Counted from the first letter of the stretch, positions 43,347 through 52,783 are shown. The stretch: DNA of 64,000 nucleotides from Burkholderiales bacterium RIFCSPHIGHO2_01_FULL_63_240 (GCA_001770725.1 MERU01000007.1:1-64000), one strand, 5' to 3'. Translations and numbers: made by a program. The notes: a model not told the origin generated them from the letters alone.

Positions 43347-44495
43347 ATGCAACGTCGTCAATGGCTGCAAGCCACCGCCCTGGGCGCCGCCGCGCCCCTC
43401 GCTTCGTCCCTCTCCTCGCTCGGCGCCTTGGGTGGCCTCGGTGGCCTGGGCACCCTGGCCGCGCTCGCCCCGCGTCCGGTGCTGGCCGCCGGCACGCCGC
43501 TGAAGATCGGCTTCGTCTACCCGGGCCCGATCTCCAACGTGGGCTGGACCTACCAGCACGACCTGGGGCGCAAGCTGGTGGAGAAGACCTTCGGCTCGAA
43601 GGTGCAGACGGTGTACGTGGAGAACGTGCCCGAGTCGACCGAGGCCGAGCGCGTCATCCGCCAACTGGTGGTCGATGGGTGCCAGATGGTCTTCACCACC
43701 TCTTTCGGCTTCATGGAGCCCACCATCAAGGTGGCGCGCGACTTCCCCGAAGTGGTGTTCGAGCACGCCACCGGCTACAAGATGGCCCGCAACGTGGGCA
43801 TCTACCAGAGCCGCTTCTACGAAGGCGCCTACCTGCTGGGCATGATCGCCGGGCGCATGACCAAGACCAACCACCTCGGCTTCGTGGCTTCGTTCCCCAT
43901 TCCCGAGGTGCTGCGCAACATCAACGCCTTCACGCACGGTGCGCGCAGCGTCAACCCCAAGGCCCAGACCAAGGTGGTCTGGATCAACAGCTGGTACGAC
44001 CCGACCCGCGAGCGCGACGCCGCCTTCGCCTTGAGCGGCCAGAAGTGCGATGTGTTCTATCAGAACACCGACTCGCCAGCGATCGTGCAGATGGCAGAGA
44101 GCAAGGGCCTGTACGCCTTTGGCCAGGACTCCGACATGAGCCGATTCGGCCCCAAGGCTCACCTCACGGCCAACACCCTGAACTGGGGCGTGTACTACGT
44201 GCACAAGGTGCGTCAGGTGCTGGAAGGCAAGTGGAAGGCCGAAGACACCAAGTGGGGCATGAAGGAAGGCATGGTCGAGCTACCCGCGCTCAACCGCGCC
44301 GTGCCGGCCGACCTCGTCAAGCTGTTTGAAGACAAGAAGGCGGCCATCCTGGCGGGCAAGTTCCACCCGTTCTCCGGGCCGTTGAAGGACCAGAGCGGCG
44401 CGCTGAAGGTGGCGCCGGGCCAGGTCATCACGGAGGCCGAACTGTGGGGCATGAAGTGGTACGTCGATGGCGTCGACAGCAAGTTGCCCGCGTGA
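43347..44495 (+). CDS. BMP-family ABC transporter substrate-binding protein
   Basis: 382 residues; ATG at 43347 has GGAG upstream and starts a Tat-like signal (MQRRQWLQATALGAAAPLA), followed by an unusual Gly/Leu-rich stretch. The mature protein is a periplasmic-binding fold of the BmpA/PnrA family: 'KIGFVYPGPISNVGWTYQHD', 'FYEGAYLLGMIAGRMT', 'QDSDMSRFGPKAHLT'. Family members bind nucleosides or nucleobases. The membrane and ATPase subunits are not adjacent. Downstream genes (flavin reductase and deaminase) suggest purine uptake and catabolism. Confidence 0.88.
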   Translation: MQRRQWLQATALGAAAPLASSLSSLGALGGLGGLGTLAALAPRPVLAAGTPLKIGFVYPGPISNVGWTYQHDLGRKLVEKTFGSKVQTVYVENVPESTEAERVIRQLVVDGCQMVFTTSFGFMEPTIKVARDFPEVVFEHATGYKMARNVGIYQSRFYEGAYLLGMIAGRMTKTNHLGFVASFPIPEVLRNINAFTHGARSVNPKAQTKVVWINSWYDPTRERDAAFALSGQKCDVFYQNTDSPAIVQMAESKGLYAFGQDSDMSRFGPKAHLTANTLNWGVYYVHKVRQVLEGKWKAEDTKWGMKEGMVELPALNRAVPADLVKLFEDKKAAILAGKFHPFSGPLKDQSGALKVAPGQVITEAELWGMKWYVDGVDSKLPA

Positions 44496-44505
44496 GGACA
44501 CGCAC

Positions 44506-45153
44506 ATGAGCACCCCCCAGGAAATCGACTTCCTGGCGCTGAGCACCTACCAGCGCTACAAGCTGATGGCCAGCCTGATCGTGCCCAGGCCCATCGCGCT
44601 GGTGACCACGCTGGACGAAGCGGGGGGCGTCAACGCGGCGCCCTTCTCGATGTTCAACATGGTGGGCGAAGAGCCGCCGCTGGTCATGCTGAGCGTGAAC
44701 CACCGCAACAGCCAGGGTCGCCTGAAGGACACGGCCGCCAACATCCTGCGCAGCGGCGAGTTCGTGGTGCACCTGCCCGACGAGGGCATCGCCCAGGCCA
44801 TGCACGCCTGCGCGGTTGAAGCACCCGCCGGGGTCAGCGAGCTGGACCTCACCGGCCTCACGCCGGTGGCATCGCGCAAGGTGGCGGTGCCCGGCATCGC
44901 CGAGGCGCCCGTGGCCTTCGAGTGCGTGCTGCACGAACACCTGGAGAATGAAAGCCGACACGTGTTCTTCGGGCGGGTGCAGTGGTTGCGCGTGCGCGAG
45001 GGCCTGGTCGACACCGAGACCTGGCGCGTGCGCCTGCAGGACTACTTCCCGGTGGCCCGCTTCGGGGCCAGCTTCTACGTGCGCACGCGCGACCGCTTCG
45101 CCATCGAGGGCGAAGCCCCGCAAGCGCGCCGCACCGCCATCGACGAGATCTGA
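44506..45153 (+). CDS. Flavin reductase-like FMN-binding protein
   Basis: 215 residues; ATG at 44506 with GAGGA upstream. The fold is the FMN-binding split barrel of the flavin reductase-like family: 'YKLMASLIVPRPIALVTTLD', 'GGVNAAPFSMFNMVGEEPPL' and 'DTAANILRSGEFVVHL'. It would supply reduced flavin to an oxygenase or act as an NAD(P)H oxidoreductase itself. No oxygenase partner is nearby. Lies 10 bases after the binding-protein gene and 2 bases before the deaminase gene, so the three form an operon. Confidence 0.85.
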   Translation: MSTPQEIDFLALSTYQRYKLMASLIVPRPIALVTTLDEAGGVNAAPFSMFNMVGEEPPLVMLSVNHRNSQGRLKDTAANILRSGEFVVHLPDEGIAQAMHACAVEAPAGVSELDLTGLTPVASRKVAVPGIAEAPVAFECVLHEHLENESRHVFFGRVQWLRVREGLVDTETWRVRLQDYFPVARFGASFYVRTRDRFAIEGEAPQARRTAIDEI

Positions 45154-45155
45154 CC

Positions 45156-45629
45156 ATGGGCACCAACCTTCATCACGACGACGCCCGCTACCTGCGCGAA
45201 GCCATCGCCGCCTCGCAACGGGCGCTGGACGCCGGCAACATGCCTTTTGGCGCCAGCCTGGTGAAGGACGGCCAGTTGTTGTGGGTGGCGCAGAACAACC
45301 AGCGCACCACGGCCGACTGCACCGGGCACGCCGAAGTGGCGCTGGTGCGCGAGGCGCGCACCGCCTTGGGCCCCGAAGCCACGCAGGGTGCCACCGTCTA
45401 CGCCAGCGGCGAGCCCTGCGCCATGTGCGCGGGGGCCATGTTCTGGGCGGGCGTCCGGCGGGTGGTCTACGCGGCCACCACGCCAGACATCGAAGCGGCG
45501 CTGGGCGGGCCGTCGTTGCCCATGCGTTGCGCCGACACCCTTGCCCAGGCGCAACCCGCAGTGGCCGTGGACGGCCCGTTTTTGCGTGACGAAGCCGTCG
45601 CGGTGTTGCAGCGGTTTGCCTCGAGCTGA
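45156..45629 (+). CDS. Nucleoside/guanine deaminase (CMP/dCMP deaminase fold)
   Basis: A 157-residue zinc deaminase. HAEVALV carries the zinc His and the catalytic Glu; PCAMCAGAMFW gives the two zinc cysteines. The family includes guanine deaminase GuaD, TadA and cytosine deaminase; the operon context (BMP binding protein) favours a purine substrate, guanine being the most likely. Cytoplasmic. Starts 2 bases after the flavin reductase stop. Confidence 0.85.
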   Translation: MGTNLHHDDARYLREAIAASQRALDAGNMPFGASLVKDGQLLWVAQNNQRTTADCTGHAEVALVREARTALGPEATQGATVYASGEPCAMCAGAMFWAGVRRVVYAATTPDIEAALGGPSLPMRCADTLAQAQPAVAVDGPFLRDEAVAVLQRFASS

Positions 45630-45750
45630 GCTCCGGGCGCTGCAGGCCGCGGGCGCAAAGTCCCCGGCTGGGCAGCGGGAGATGTCCTTGTGCTTCAATC
45701 GTTGCCTGCCCTGCGCAGATCCACACAACCGACCAGCAGAGGACCCTTTC

Positions 45751-46653
45751 ATGAAGCTGATGGACTACGGCGTCAAGCCGATCGACTTCCAGAATCCCCA
45801 GGCCCACGCCTCGATCACGGGCGACGACGGCGTGTCGCGCCGCGGCTTCGTCATGACGGCCCTGGCCAGCGGTTTCGCGGTGGCCGCCCAGCCGGTGTTG
45901 GCCCAGGCGATCAAGACCGACGACAAGGGTCTGATCGCAGGCGAGGTGAAGATCCCCGTGGCAGGCGGGCACATCCCCGGCTACCGCGCCGTGCCCAAGA
46001 AGCCGGGCAAGTACCCGGTGGTGCTGGTGGTGCAGGAGATCTTCGGCGTGCACGAGCACATCCAGGACATGTGCCGGCGCTACGCCAAGGCCGGCTACTA
46101 CGCCATCGCGCCGGAGATGTTCGCGCGCCAGGGCGATGTCTCGAAGATGACGGACATCGGCCAGATCCTGTCCGAGGTGGTCTCGAAGGTGCCCGACGCC
46201 CAGGTCTGCTCCGACCTGGACGCCGCCGTTGCTTTCGCCGGCGCCAGCAAGCAGGCCGACACCCAGCGCGTGGGCCTGGTCGGCTGGTGCTGGGGTGGCC
46301 GCACCGCCTGGATCTACGCCAAGCACAACCCCAAGCTCAAGGCTGCGGTGGCCTATTACGGCCTGCTGTCGGGCATGAAGTCGGACATCAAGCCGCAGGA
46401 CCCGGTGGACTTTGCCGAGCAGATCAAGGTGCCGGTGCTGGGCCTGTACTCCGGCAAGGACGCCTACATCCCCATGAACGTGGTGGACCAGATGCGAGCC
46501 GGCATCGCCAAGTCGGGCAGCGGCTCGGAGATCGTCGTCTTCCCGAACGTGGACCACGGCTTCAACGCCGACTACCGCCCGACCTACGACAAGGTCGCGG
46601 CCACCTACGCGCAAAAGCTCGCCTTCGACTGGTTGAAGGACCACGGGGTCTGA
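45751..46653 (+). CDS. Tat-exported dienelactone hydrolase family protein
   Basis: A 300-residue alpha/beta hydrolase. SRRGFVMTALASGFAVAAQP near residues 29-48 is a twin-arginine signal. Catalytic triad: Cys in VGWCWGGR, Asp in YSGKDAYIP, His in VDHGFNA; a Glu in VVQEIFG is the fourth dienelactone hydrolase residue. Substrate unknown, ester or lactone in the periplasm. An unusually long N-region (28 residues) precedes the RR. 121 bases separate it from the deaminase, with a purine-rich ribosome-binding site (AGAGGA). Confidence 0.85.
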   Translation: MKLMDYGVKPIDFQNPQAHASITGDDGVSRRGFVMTALASGFAVAAQPVLAQAIKTDDKGLIAGEVKIPVAGGHIPGYRAVPKKPGKYPVVLVVQEIFGVHEHIQDMCRRYAKAGYYAIAPEMFARQGDVSKMTDIGQILSEVVSKVPDAQVCSDLDAAVAFAGASKQADTQRVGLVGWCWGGRTAWIYAKHNPKLKAAVAYYGLLSGMKSDIKPQDPVDFAEQIKVPVLGLYSGKDAYIPMNVVDQMRAGIAKSGSGSEIVVFPNVDHGFNADYRPTYDKVAATYAQKLAFDWLKDHGV

Positions 46654-46717
46654 GCCGGGCGGGCCTTCGCGCGGTGCCATGGCGTGTCGGTGTGGACTGG
46701 GGCACAATGTTCTGGTC

Positions 46718-46828
46718 ATGAAAGCCCTGGCCCGACTGCATCGCCTCGACTTGCCCGCCCGCGTGGTGGCAGGCGCGCGCGTGGCCACCCTGCCCACCAC
46801 ACCGCTGGGCACGGCCGCAGACTCCTGA
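46718..46828 (+). CDS. Possible 36-residue small ORF in the 301-base gap before rnk
   Basis: A short frame starts 9 bases after CACAAT, a -10-like hexamer, and encodes a basic, alanine-rich peptide (MKALARLHRLDLPARVV...). No Shine-Dalgarno site is present, so it would have to be leaderless. It may equally be untranslated leader. The rest of 46654-46954 holds nothing else I can support. Confidence 0.15.
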   Translation: MKALARLHRLDLPARVVAGARVATLPTTPLGTAADS

Positions 46829-46954
46829 GCCCGGCGATCCCCCACCCCACCATCTTTCAGCGCAACCTCGATCGCCGGGCCCCCACCCCGCGCGATGCCG
46901 TGCCCGCCCGCACCCGACGTGCCGGGGCGGCCACACCTGAACGAGGATCGCTCC

Positions 46955-47365
46955 ATGACCACCCCTTCTCCCTTGCCCTTGGCCGATGCCGAGCGCCTGC
47001 TCACCGAGCTGGACCACCAGCGCCTGCGCCGCCATGCCTCGTCCCATGGCGCGCTGCGCGACCTGCTGGACAACGCCGACCTCCTGCCTTCGCCCCAGTT
47101 GCCGGGCGACGTCGTCTCGATGAACTCCGAAGTCGAGGTGCTGGAGCCGGGCAGCGGCAGGCTGCAGCGCCTGACGCTTTGCTACCCCGCCGAGGCCGAT
47201 GCCGAGCAAGGCCGCATCTCGGTGCTCTCACCCGTGGGTCTGAGCCTGCTGGGCCGGGCGGTGGGCAGCCAGGCTCGATGGCAGGCTGGACAGGGTGCGG
47301 TCGGTGCCTTGCACATCCGGGCGCTGCGCTACCAACCCGAGGCCGCAGGCGACTTCCACCGCTGA
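46955..47365 (+). CDS. rnk: Rnk/GreA-type nucleoside diphosphate kinase regulator
   Basis: 136 residues from ATG at 46955 (the upstream extension is proline-rich and has no ribosome-binding site). The C-terminal GreA/GreB-like domain, 'PGDVVSMNSEVEVLEPGSG' and 'RISVLSPVGLSLLGRAVG', is typical of Rnk; the N-terminal helical hairpin is short, as in Rnk rather than GreA. Rnk interacts with RNA polymerase without the GreA cleavage activity. Placed 42 bases before the mrp operon, perhaps by chance. Confidence 0.8.
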   Translation: MTTPSPLPLADAERLLTELDHQRLRRHASSHGALRDLLDNADLLPSPQLPGDVVSMNSEVEVLEPGSGRLQRLTLCYPAEADAEQGRISVLSPVGLSLLGRAVGSQARWQAGQGAVGALHIRALRYQPEAAGDFHR

Positions 47366-47407
47366 GCTTCGGGCGGGTGCGTTTTTCCTGTCGTTAGACT
47401 CGGGGGC

Positions 47408-50323
47408 ATGTCACTGCTTTTGCTGGTCCTCCTGCCCTTCATCGGCAGCGCCGTCGCAGCGGTGTTGCCGACCAACGCGCGCAACCTCGAGTCGCTGTGG
47501 GCGGCGCTGGTCGTGCTCGCCGTGGGCGTGCCCCTGGCGATGCTCTACCCGGCCATCGAAGCCGGCCAGGTGCTGACCGAGCGCCTGGGCTGGCTGCCCA
47601 CGCTCGGTGTGGACGTGATCGTGCGCCTGGACGGCTTCGCGTGGCTGTTCGCGATGCTGGTCAGCGGCATGGGCCTGCTGGTCATCGTCTATGCGCGCTA
47701 CTACATGTCCCCCGAAGACCCGGCTGCGCGGTTCTATTCGCTGCTGCTGGGATTCATGGGCGCGATGCTGGGCGTGGTGGTCTCGGGCAACCTGGTGCAA
47801 CTGGTGGTGTTCTGGGAGCTCACCAGCATCTTCAGCTTCCTGCTGATCGGTTACTGGACGCACCGCAAGGATGCCCGCCGAGGCGCCCGCATGGCTTTTA
47901 CCGTCACGGCCTCGGGTGGGCTGGCGCTGCTGGCCGGCGTGCTGCTGCTGGGCCACATCGTCGGCAGCTTCGAGCTCGATCGGGTGCTGCAGGCCGGCGA
48001 CCAGGTGCGCGCGCATGCCCTGTACCCGCTGACGCTGGGCCTGATCCTGCTGGGTGCGCTGACCAAGAGCGCGCAGTTCCCCTTTCACTTCTGGCTGCCC
48101 CACGCGATGGCCGCGCCCACGCCGGTGTCGGCCTACCTGCACTCGGCCACCATGGTCAAGGCCGGTGTCTTTTTGCTGGCGCGCTTGTGGCCGGTGCTCT
48201 CGGGCACCGAGATGTGGTTCTGGATCGTGGGTGGCGCGGGCCTGGTCACGCTGCTGTTGTGCGCTTTCGTGGCCATGTTCCAGAACGACCTCAAGGGCCT
48301 GCTGGCGTATTCCACGCTCAGCCACCTCGGGCTCATCACCTTGCTGCTGGGCATGAACAGCCCGCTGGCCGCCGTGGCCGCGGTGTTCCACATGCTCAAC
48401 CACGCCACCTTCAAGGCCTCGCTGTTCATGTCGGTGGGCATCATCGACCACGAGACCGGCACGCGCGACATGCGGCGCCTGGACGGCCTGTTCCGCAGCA
48501 TGCCCATCACCGGCACGTTGGCCATCGTGGCGAGCGCGGCCATGGCCGGGGTGCCGCTGCTCAACGGCTTCCTCTCCAAGGAGATGTTCTTCGCCGAGAC
48601 GGTCTACATCAACACCCACCCCTGGCTGGAGACGGCACTGCCCGCGATGGCCACGCTGGCCGGCATCTTCGCGGTGGTCTATTCGCTGCGCCTGGGGCAC
48701 GACGTGTTCTTCGGTCCACCTGCGCGCAACCTGCCGCGCCAGCCTCACGAGCCGGTGCACTGGATGCGCGTGCCGGTGGAGCTGCTGGTGCTGGCCTGCG
48801 TGGTGGTGGGCACCATGCCGGCCTGGTCGGTGGGGCCGGTGCTGGCCATGGCGGCCAAGCCGGTGGTGGGCGGTGTGCTGCCCGAGTACAGCCTGGCGCT
48901 CTGGCATGGCTTCAACACCCCGCTGATGATGAGCCTGGTGGCCACGGCGGGCGGGCTGGTGGTCTACCTGCTGTTCGCGCGGCGCTTCAAGGCGCGTCGC
49001 GGCGCTGGCGTGCCGGGTTTCGGCTGGCTCAGCGGCAAGCGCCTGTTCGAGCAGACCCTGGCGTTGCTGTCCGGCCTGGCTCGCCGCCTGCTGCGCCTGC
49101 TGGGCACCCGCCGCCTGCAGCCGCAGATGCTGGCCCTGGTGGCCGTGGCGCTGTTCGCTGGTGTGGGCTCGTCGTTGATCGTGCCGCTGGCCTGGGGCGA
49201 CCGCGAGCGCGTGCCGCTGACGCCGGAGTTCGTCGTGCTGTGGGGCATCGGGGCCTTCTGCGCGGTGGGCGCGGCCTGGCAGGCCAAGTTCCACCGGCTG
49301 GCGGCACTGATCATGCTGGGCGTGGTCGGGCTGGTGCTGTGCATCACCTTCGCCTGGTTCTCGGCGCCCGACCTGGCGCTCACCCAGCTGGCCGTCGAGG
49401 TGGTGACGGTGGTGCTCTTCCTGCTGGGCCTGCGCTGGATGCCCACGCGGGTGGAGACGGTGGCCCCGCGTCAGAGCATGCTGGACTGGTCGCGCCGCGT
49501 GCGTGACCTGAGCCTGGCCGTGCTGGTGGGCCTGGCCCTGGCGGCGCTGTCTTATGCGCTGCTCACGCGCAACGCGCCGATGAGCATCTCGCCCTTCTTC
49601 ATCGAGAAGGCCTTGCCCGAAGGCGGCGGCACCAACATCGTCAACGTGATGCTGGTGGACTTCCGCGCCTTCGACACCCTGGGCGAGATCACGGTGCTGG
49701 GCATCGTGGGCCTGACGGTGTATGCGCTGCTGCGGCGCTTCCGGCCCGCGACCGAGTCCATCGAGCTGCCCCACCCGCAACGCCGCAACGACCTCGACCC
49801 GGGCCTGGACCTGATCGACCCGGACGACGAAGGCCATGCCGTGGCGCCTTACCTGGCGGTGCCCGCCGTGCTGGTGCGCCTGCTGCTGCCGCTGGCGGGT
49901 GTGTTCGCCTTTCATCTTTTCATGCGCGGGCACAACGAGCCGGGCGGGGGCTTCGTGGCCGGGCTGGTGGTGGCGATCGCCTTCATCGCGCAGTACCTGG
50001 TGGGTGGCACGCGCTGGGTCGAGGCCCGACTGCGCTTGCGCCCCATGCGCTGGATCGCCTTCGGCCTGCTGGTGGCGCTGGCCACGGGCCTGGGCTCGCT
50101 GGCGCTGGGCTACCCCTTCCTGACCACGCACACCGCGCACCTGCACCTGCCGGTGCTGGGCGAGGTGCACGTGCCGTCGGCCGCCTTGTTCGATCTGGGC
50201 GTGTTCACCGTGGTGGTGGGCTCGACCTTCCTGCTGCTGAGCTCGCTGGCGCACCAGTCGATGCGGGCCCGCAGGCAGCAGGGTGTGGCCGCTGAAGACG
50301 CTGCGGCGCAGGAGGCGCACTGA
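47408..50323 (+). CDS. mrpA: Mrp Na+/H+ antiporter subunit A, fused A-B type
   Basis: 971 residues with more than 20 hydrophobic segments. The N-terminal ~500 residues are the NuoL-like proton-pumping unit ('FWELTSIFSFLLIGYWTHRKD', 'KSAQFPFHFWLPHAMAAPTPVSAYLHSATMVKAG'); the C-terminal part (about 800-960, 'FHLFMRGHNEPGGGFVAGL') is the MrpB module, so the separate mrpB gene is missing as in Pha-type (group 2) operons. The complex exchanges Na+ (or K+) for protons and gives alkali/salt resistance. First of six genes with overlapping ends. Confidence 0.93.
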   Translation: MSLLLLVLLPFIGSAVAAVLPTNARNLESLWAALVVLAVGVPLAMLYPAIEAGQVLTERLGWLPTLGVDVIVRLDGFAWLFAMLVSGMGLLVIVYARYYMSPEDPAARFYSLLLGFMGAMLGVVVSGNLVQLVVFWELTSIFSFLLIGYWTHRKDARRGARMAFTVTASGGLALLAGVLLLGHIVGSFELDRVLQAGDQVRAHALYPLTLGLILLGALTKSAQFPFHFWLPHAMAAPTPVSAYLHSATMVKAGVFLLARLWPVLSGTEMWFWIVGGAGLVTLLLCAFVAMFQNDLKGLLAYSTLSHLGLITLLLGMNSPLAAVAAVFHMLNHATFKASLFMSVGIIDHETGTRDMRRLDGLFRSMPITGTLAIVASAAMAGVPLLNGFLSKEMFFAETVYINTHPWLETALPAMATLAGIFAVVYSLRLGHDVFFGPPARNLPRQPHEPVHWMRVPVELLVLACVVVGTMPAWSVGPVLAMAAKPVVGGVLPEYSLALWHGFNTPLMMSLVATAGGLVVYLLFARRFKARRGAGVPGFGWLSGKRLFEQTLALLSGLARRLLRLLGTRRLQPQMLALVAVALFAGVGSSLIVPLAWGDRERVPLTPEFVVLWGIGAFCAVGAAWQAKFHRLAALIMLGVVGLVLCITFAWFSAPDLALTQLAVEVVTVVLFLLGLRWMPTRVETVAPRQSMLDWSRRVRDLSLAVLVGLALAALSYALLTRNAPMSISPFFIEKALPEGGGTNIVNVMLVDFRAFDTLGEITVLGIVGLTVYALLRRFRPATESIELPHPQRRNDLDPGLDLIDPDDEGHAVAPYLAVPAVLVRLLLPLAGVFAFHLFMRGHNEPGGGFVAGLVVAIAFIAQYLVGGTRWVEARLRLRPMRWIAFGLLVALATGLGSLALGYPFLTTHTAHLHLPVLGEVHVPSAALFDLGVFTVVVGSTFLLLSSLAHQSMRARRQQGVAAEDAAAQEAH

Positions 50324-50667
50324 TGGAGCTCGTCATCTCCCTGGCCATTGGTGTGCTGGCGGGCGCGGGCGTGTGGCTGGTGCTGCGCCCCCGGACCTTC
50401 CAGGTGCTCATCGGCCTGTCGCTGCTGGCTTACGCCATCAACCTGTTCATCTTCAGCGTGGGCAGCCTAGCCACCGACAAGGAGCCCATCGTCAAGCCCG
50501 GCCTCAACCCCGACCTGTTCAATTACAGCGACCCGCTGCCGCAGTCGCTCGTGCTGACGGCCATCGTCATCGGTTTCGCGACCACGGCGCTGTTCCTGGT
50601 GGTGATCCTCGCGTTGCGGGGCCTGAGTGGCGGTGACCACGTCGACGGCAAGGAAGACGAGGCATGA
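50323..50667 (+). CDS. mrpC: Mrp antiporter subunit C
   Basis: 114 residues, NuoK-like with three helices and 'LAYAINLFIFSVG'. The C-terminal loop 'DPLPQSLVLTAIVIGFATTA' is highly conserved in MrpC. The ATG overlaps the mrpA stop by one base and the stop overlaps the next start (ATGA), so subunits are translationally coupled. Confidence 0.93.
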   Translation: MELVISLAIGVLAGAGVWLVLRPRTFQVLIGLSLLAYAINLFIFSVGSLATDKEPIVKPGLNPDLFNYSDPLPQSLVLTAIVIGFATTALFLVVILALRGLSGGDHVDGKEDEA

Positions 50668-52298
50668 GGGCCGAACTCGTTGTCGTGCCCGTGCTGCTGC
50701 CGCTGCTGACAGCGGGGCTGATGCTGTGGGCGGGAGAAGGGCGCCGCCATGTCAAGGCGCTGCTCAATGTGCTGTCGACCTCGCTGAGCCTGGCCGCGGC
50801 CGTGACGCTGCTGGTGTGGGTGCAAAGCCAGGACGCCGTGGCGGCATTCGGCATCTACCTGCCTGGCAATTGGCCGGTGCCTTTCGGCATCGTGCTGGTG
50901 GCCGATCACCTGTCGGCGTTGATGGCGGTGCTCACGGGCACCTTGGGCCTGGCCACGCTGCTGTACGCGCTGGCGCGCTGGCAGCATGCAGGCGTGCACT
51001 TTCACGTGCTGTTCCAGCTGCAGCTCATGGGGTTGTACGGCGCCTTCCTCACGGCCGACCTCTTCAACCTCTTCGTGTTCTTCGAGGTGCTGCTGGCGGC
51101 CAGCTACGGCCTGCTGCTGCATGGCGGGGGCAATGCGCGCGTGAAGTCGGGCCTGCACTACATCGCCATCAACCTGATGGCCTCGCTCCTGTTCCTCATC
51201 GGCGTGGCGGTGCTCTACGGCGTGACAGGCACGCTCAACATGGCCGACATCGCGCAGAAGCTGCAGGCCGTGCCCACCAGCGACCGCGGCCTGCTGCACA
51301 CCGGGGCGGCCATCCTCGCCATCGCCTTCCTGGCCAAGGCGGGCCTGTGGCCGCTGAACTTCTGGTTGCCTGGTGCCTACTCGGCTGCGAGCGCACCGGT
51401 GGCCGGGCTGTTCGCCATCCTGACCAAGGTGGGCGTGTACGCGTTGCTGCGCCTGTGGACGCTTTGCTTTCCTGAGAACGCCGGTGCCTCGGCCCACTTC
51501 GGTGGGGGGGCGCTGATCTGGGGCGGGTTGGCGACGCTGGCCTTCGGTGCCATCGGCATGCTGGCCTCGCAGCAGCTGGCGCGGCTGGCGGCCTACAGCG
51601 TCATCGCCTCGTCGGGCACGCTGATCGCGGCCATCGGCTTCGATGCGCCTGCACTCAGCACGGGTGCGCTGTTCTACCTGGTGAGCTCCACGCTGGCCGG
51701 TGGGGCCATGTTCATGCTGGTCGAGCTGATGGAACGCTCGCGCCAGGTCGAGGTGGGCCCGCAGCAGATCGACGACGGACGGGACCGCCTGCCCGCCTTT
51801 TTCGATGCCGCGCCGCCCCCGGGTGTCAACCTCGACGACAACGAAGACGCGCTGATCGGTCGCGCCATCCCCGGCGCGCTGGCCTTCCTGGGCGTGACCT
51901 TCGGCATCTGCGCGGGCGTGGTGGCGGGCCTCCCGCCGTTCTCGGGCTTCGTCGCCAAGCTGGCCATGCTCCAGGCGCTGCTGCAGCAAGGCACCAGGCC
52001 TGCCTGGGCGCTGTTCGCGCTCGTCATCGTCTCGGGCCTGTTCGCGGCGACGGCGCTCATCCGCGTGGGCATCCGCCACTTCTGGGGCGCGGCCAACCGG
52101 GCCTCGCCCAAGCTGCGCGTGATCGAGACCCTGCCGATCGGCGCGCTGCTTGCCGGCTCGATGATGCTGGTGGTGTGGGGCGAGCCGGCCCTGCGCTATG
52201 CCCGCGACACGGCCGATGCGCTGCACAATCCCGAGCGGTACATCCGTGCGGTGATGTCGGCCAGGCCGCTGTCGCCCCAACCAGGAGAGGCCCCATGA
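50664..52298 (+). CDS. mrpD: Mrp antiporter subunit D
   Basis: 544 residues, NuoN/NuoL-like with about 14 helices. Key charged residues of the antiporter-type channel lie in 'FFEVLLAASYGLLLHG' (Glu) and 'AFLAKAGLWPLNFWLPGAYSAA' (Lys). A soluble loop of about 45 residues, 'DGRDRLPAFFDAAPPPG', is inserted near residue 375, as in other group-2 subunits. Couples with MrpA in cation/proton exchange. Confidence 0.93.
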   Translation: MRAELVVVPVLLPLLTAGLMLWAGEGRRHVKALLNVLSTSLSLAAAVTLLVWVQSQDAVAAFGIYLPGNWPVPFGIVLVADHLSALMAVLTGTLGLATLLYALARWQHAGVHFHVLFQLQLMGLYGAFLTADLFNLFVFFEVLLAASYGLLLHGGGNARVKSGLHYIAINLMASLLFLIGVAVLYGVTGTLNMADIAQKLQAVPTSDRGLLHTGAAILAIAFLAKAGLWPLNFWLPGAYSAASAPVAGLFAILTKVGVYALLRLWTLCFPENAGASAHFGGGALIWGGLATLAFGAIGMLASQQLARLAAYSVIASSGTLIAAIGFDAPALSTGALFYLVSSTLAGGAMFMLVELMERSRQVEVGPQQIDDGRDRLPAFFDAAPPPGVNLDDNEDALIGRAIPGALAFLGVTFGICAGVVAGLPPFSGFVAKLAMLQALLQQGTRPAWALFALVIVSGLFAATALIRVGIRHFWGAANRASPKLRVIETLPIGALLAGSMMLVVWGEPALRYARDTADALHNPERYIRAVMSARPLSPQPGEAP

Positions 52299-52783
52299 AG
52301 CGCATCGTGCCTGCGCCCTGGTTGTCGCTGGGCATCTTCGGTGGCTGGTTGCTGCTCAACCAGTCGCTCGCTGCGGCCCAGCTGCTGCTGGCCGCCGCCG
52401 TGGCCCTGGTGATGCCGCTGCTGCTCGCCTCGCTGCGCCCGGCACCCGGGCCGCTGCGCCACTGGGGCGTGCTGCTGATGCTGATCCTGCGGGTGGGGCG
52501 CGATGTGGTGACTTCCGCGCTGGACGTCGCCGTGGCGGTGATGCGATCGAACAAGCGCCTGCCCCGCAGCGCCTTCGTGACCGTGCCGCTTGATCTGCAC
52601 GACCCCCACGCGCTGGCCGCGCTGGCCATCATCACCGCCGTGGTGCCTGGCACCGTCTGGTCCGAGCTGGCGCCGGACCACAGCGCCTTGCTGCTGCACG
52701 TCTTCGATGTGCCCGACGAGGCCGCCTTCATCGCGCACTTCAAGCACACCTACGAGCGCCCCTTGCAGGAGATCTTCGGATGA
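52295..52783 (+). CDS. mrpE: Mrp antiporter subunit E
   Basis: 162 residues; ATG at 52295 has AGGAGAGG upstream and overlaps the mrpD stop. Two or three helices in the N-terminal half, then the soluble C-terminal domain with 'AIITAVVPGTVWSE' and 'LLLHVFDVPDE', both MrpE signatures. Contributes to assembly of the complex. Confidence 0.92.
   Translation: MKRIVPAPWLSLGIFGGWLLLNQSLAAAQLLLAAAVALVMPLLLASLRPAPGPLRHWGVLLMLILRVGRDVVTSALDVAVAVMRSNKRLPRSAFVTVPLDLHDPHALAALAIITAVVPGTVWSELAPDHSALLLHVFDVPDEAAFIAHFKHTYERPLQEIFG

Noticed and set aside
47411-50320. A 969-codon open frame antisense to mrpA
   Set aside because: Composition is dominated by His, Gln, Arg and Gly, as expected for the complement of GC-rich membrane-protein codons; the sense strand is clearly MrpA/B.
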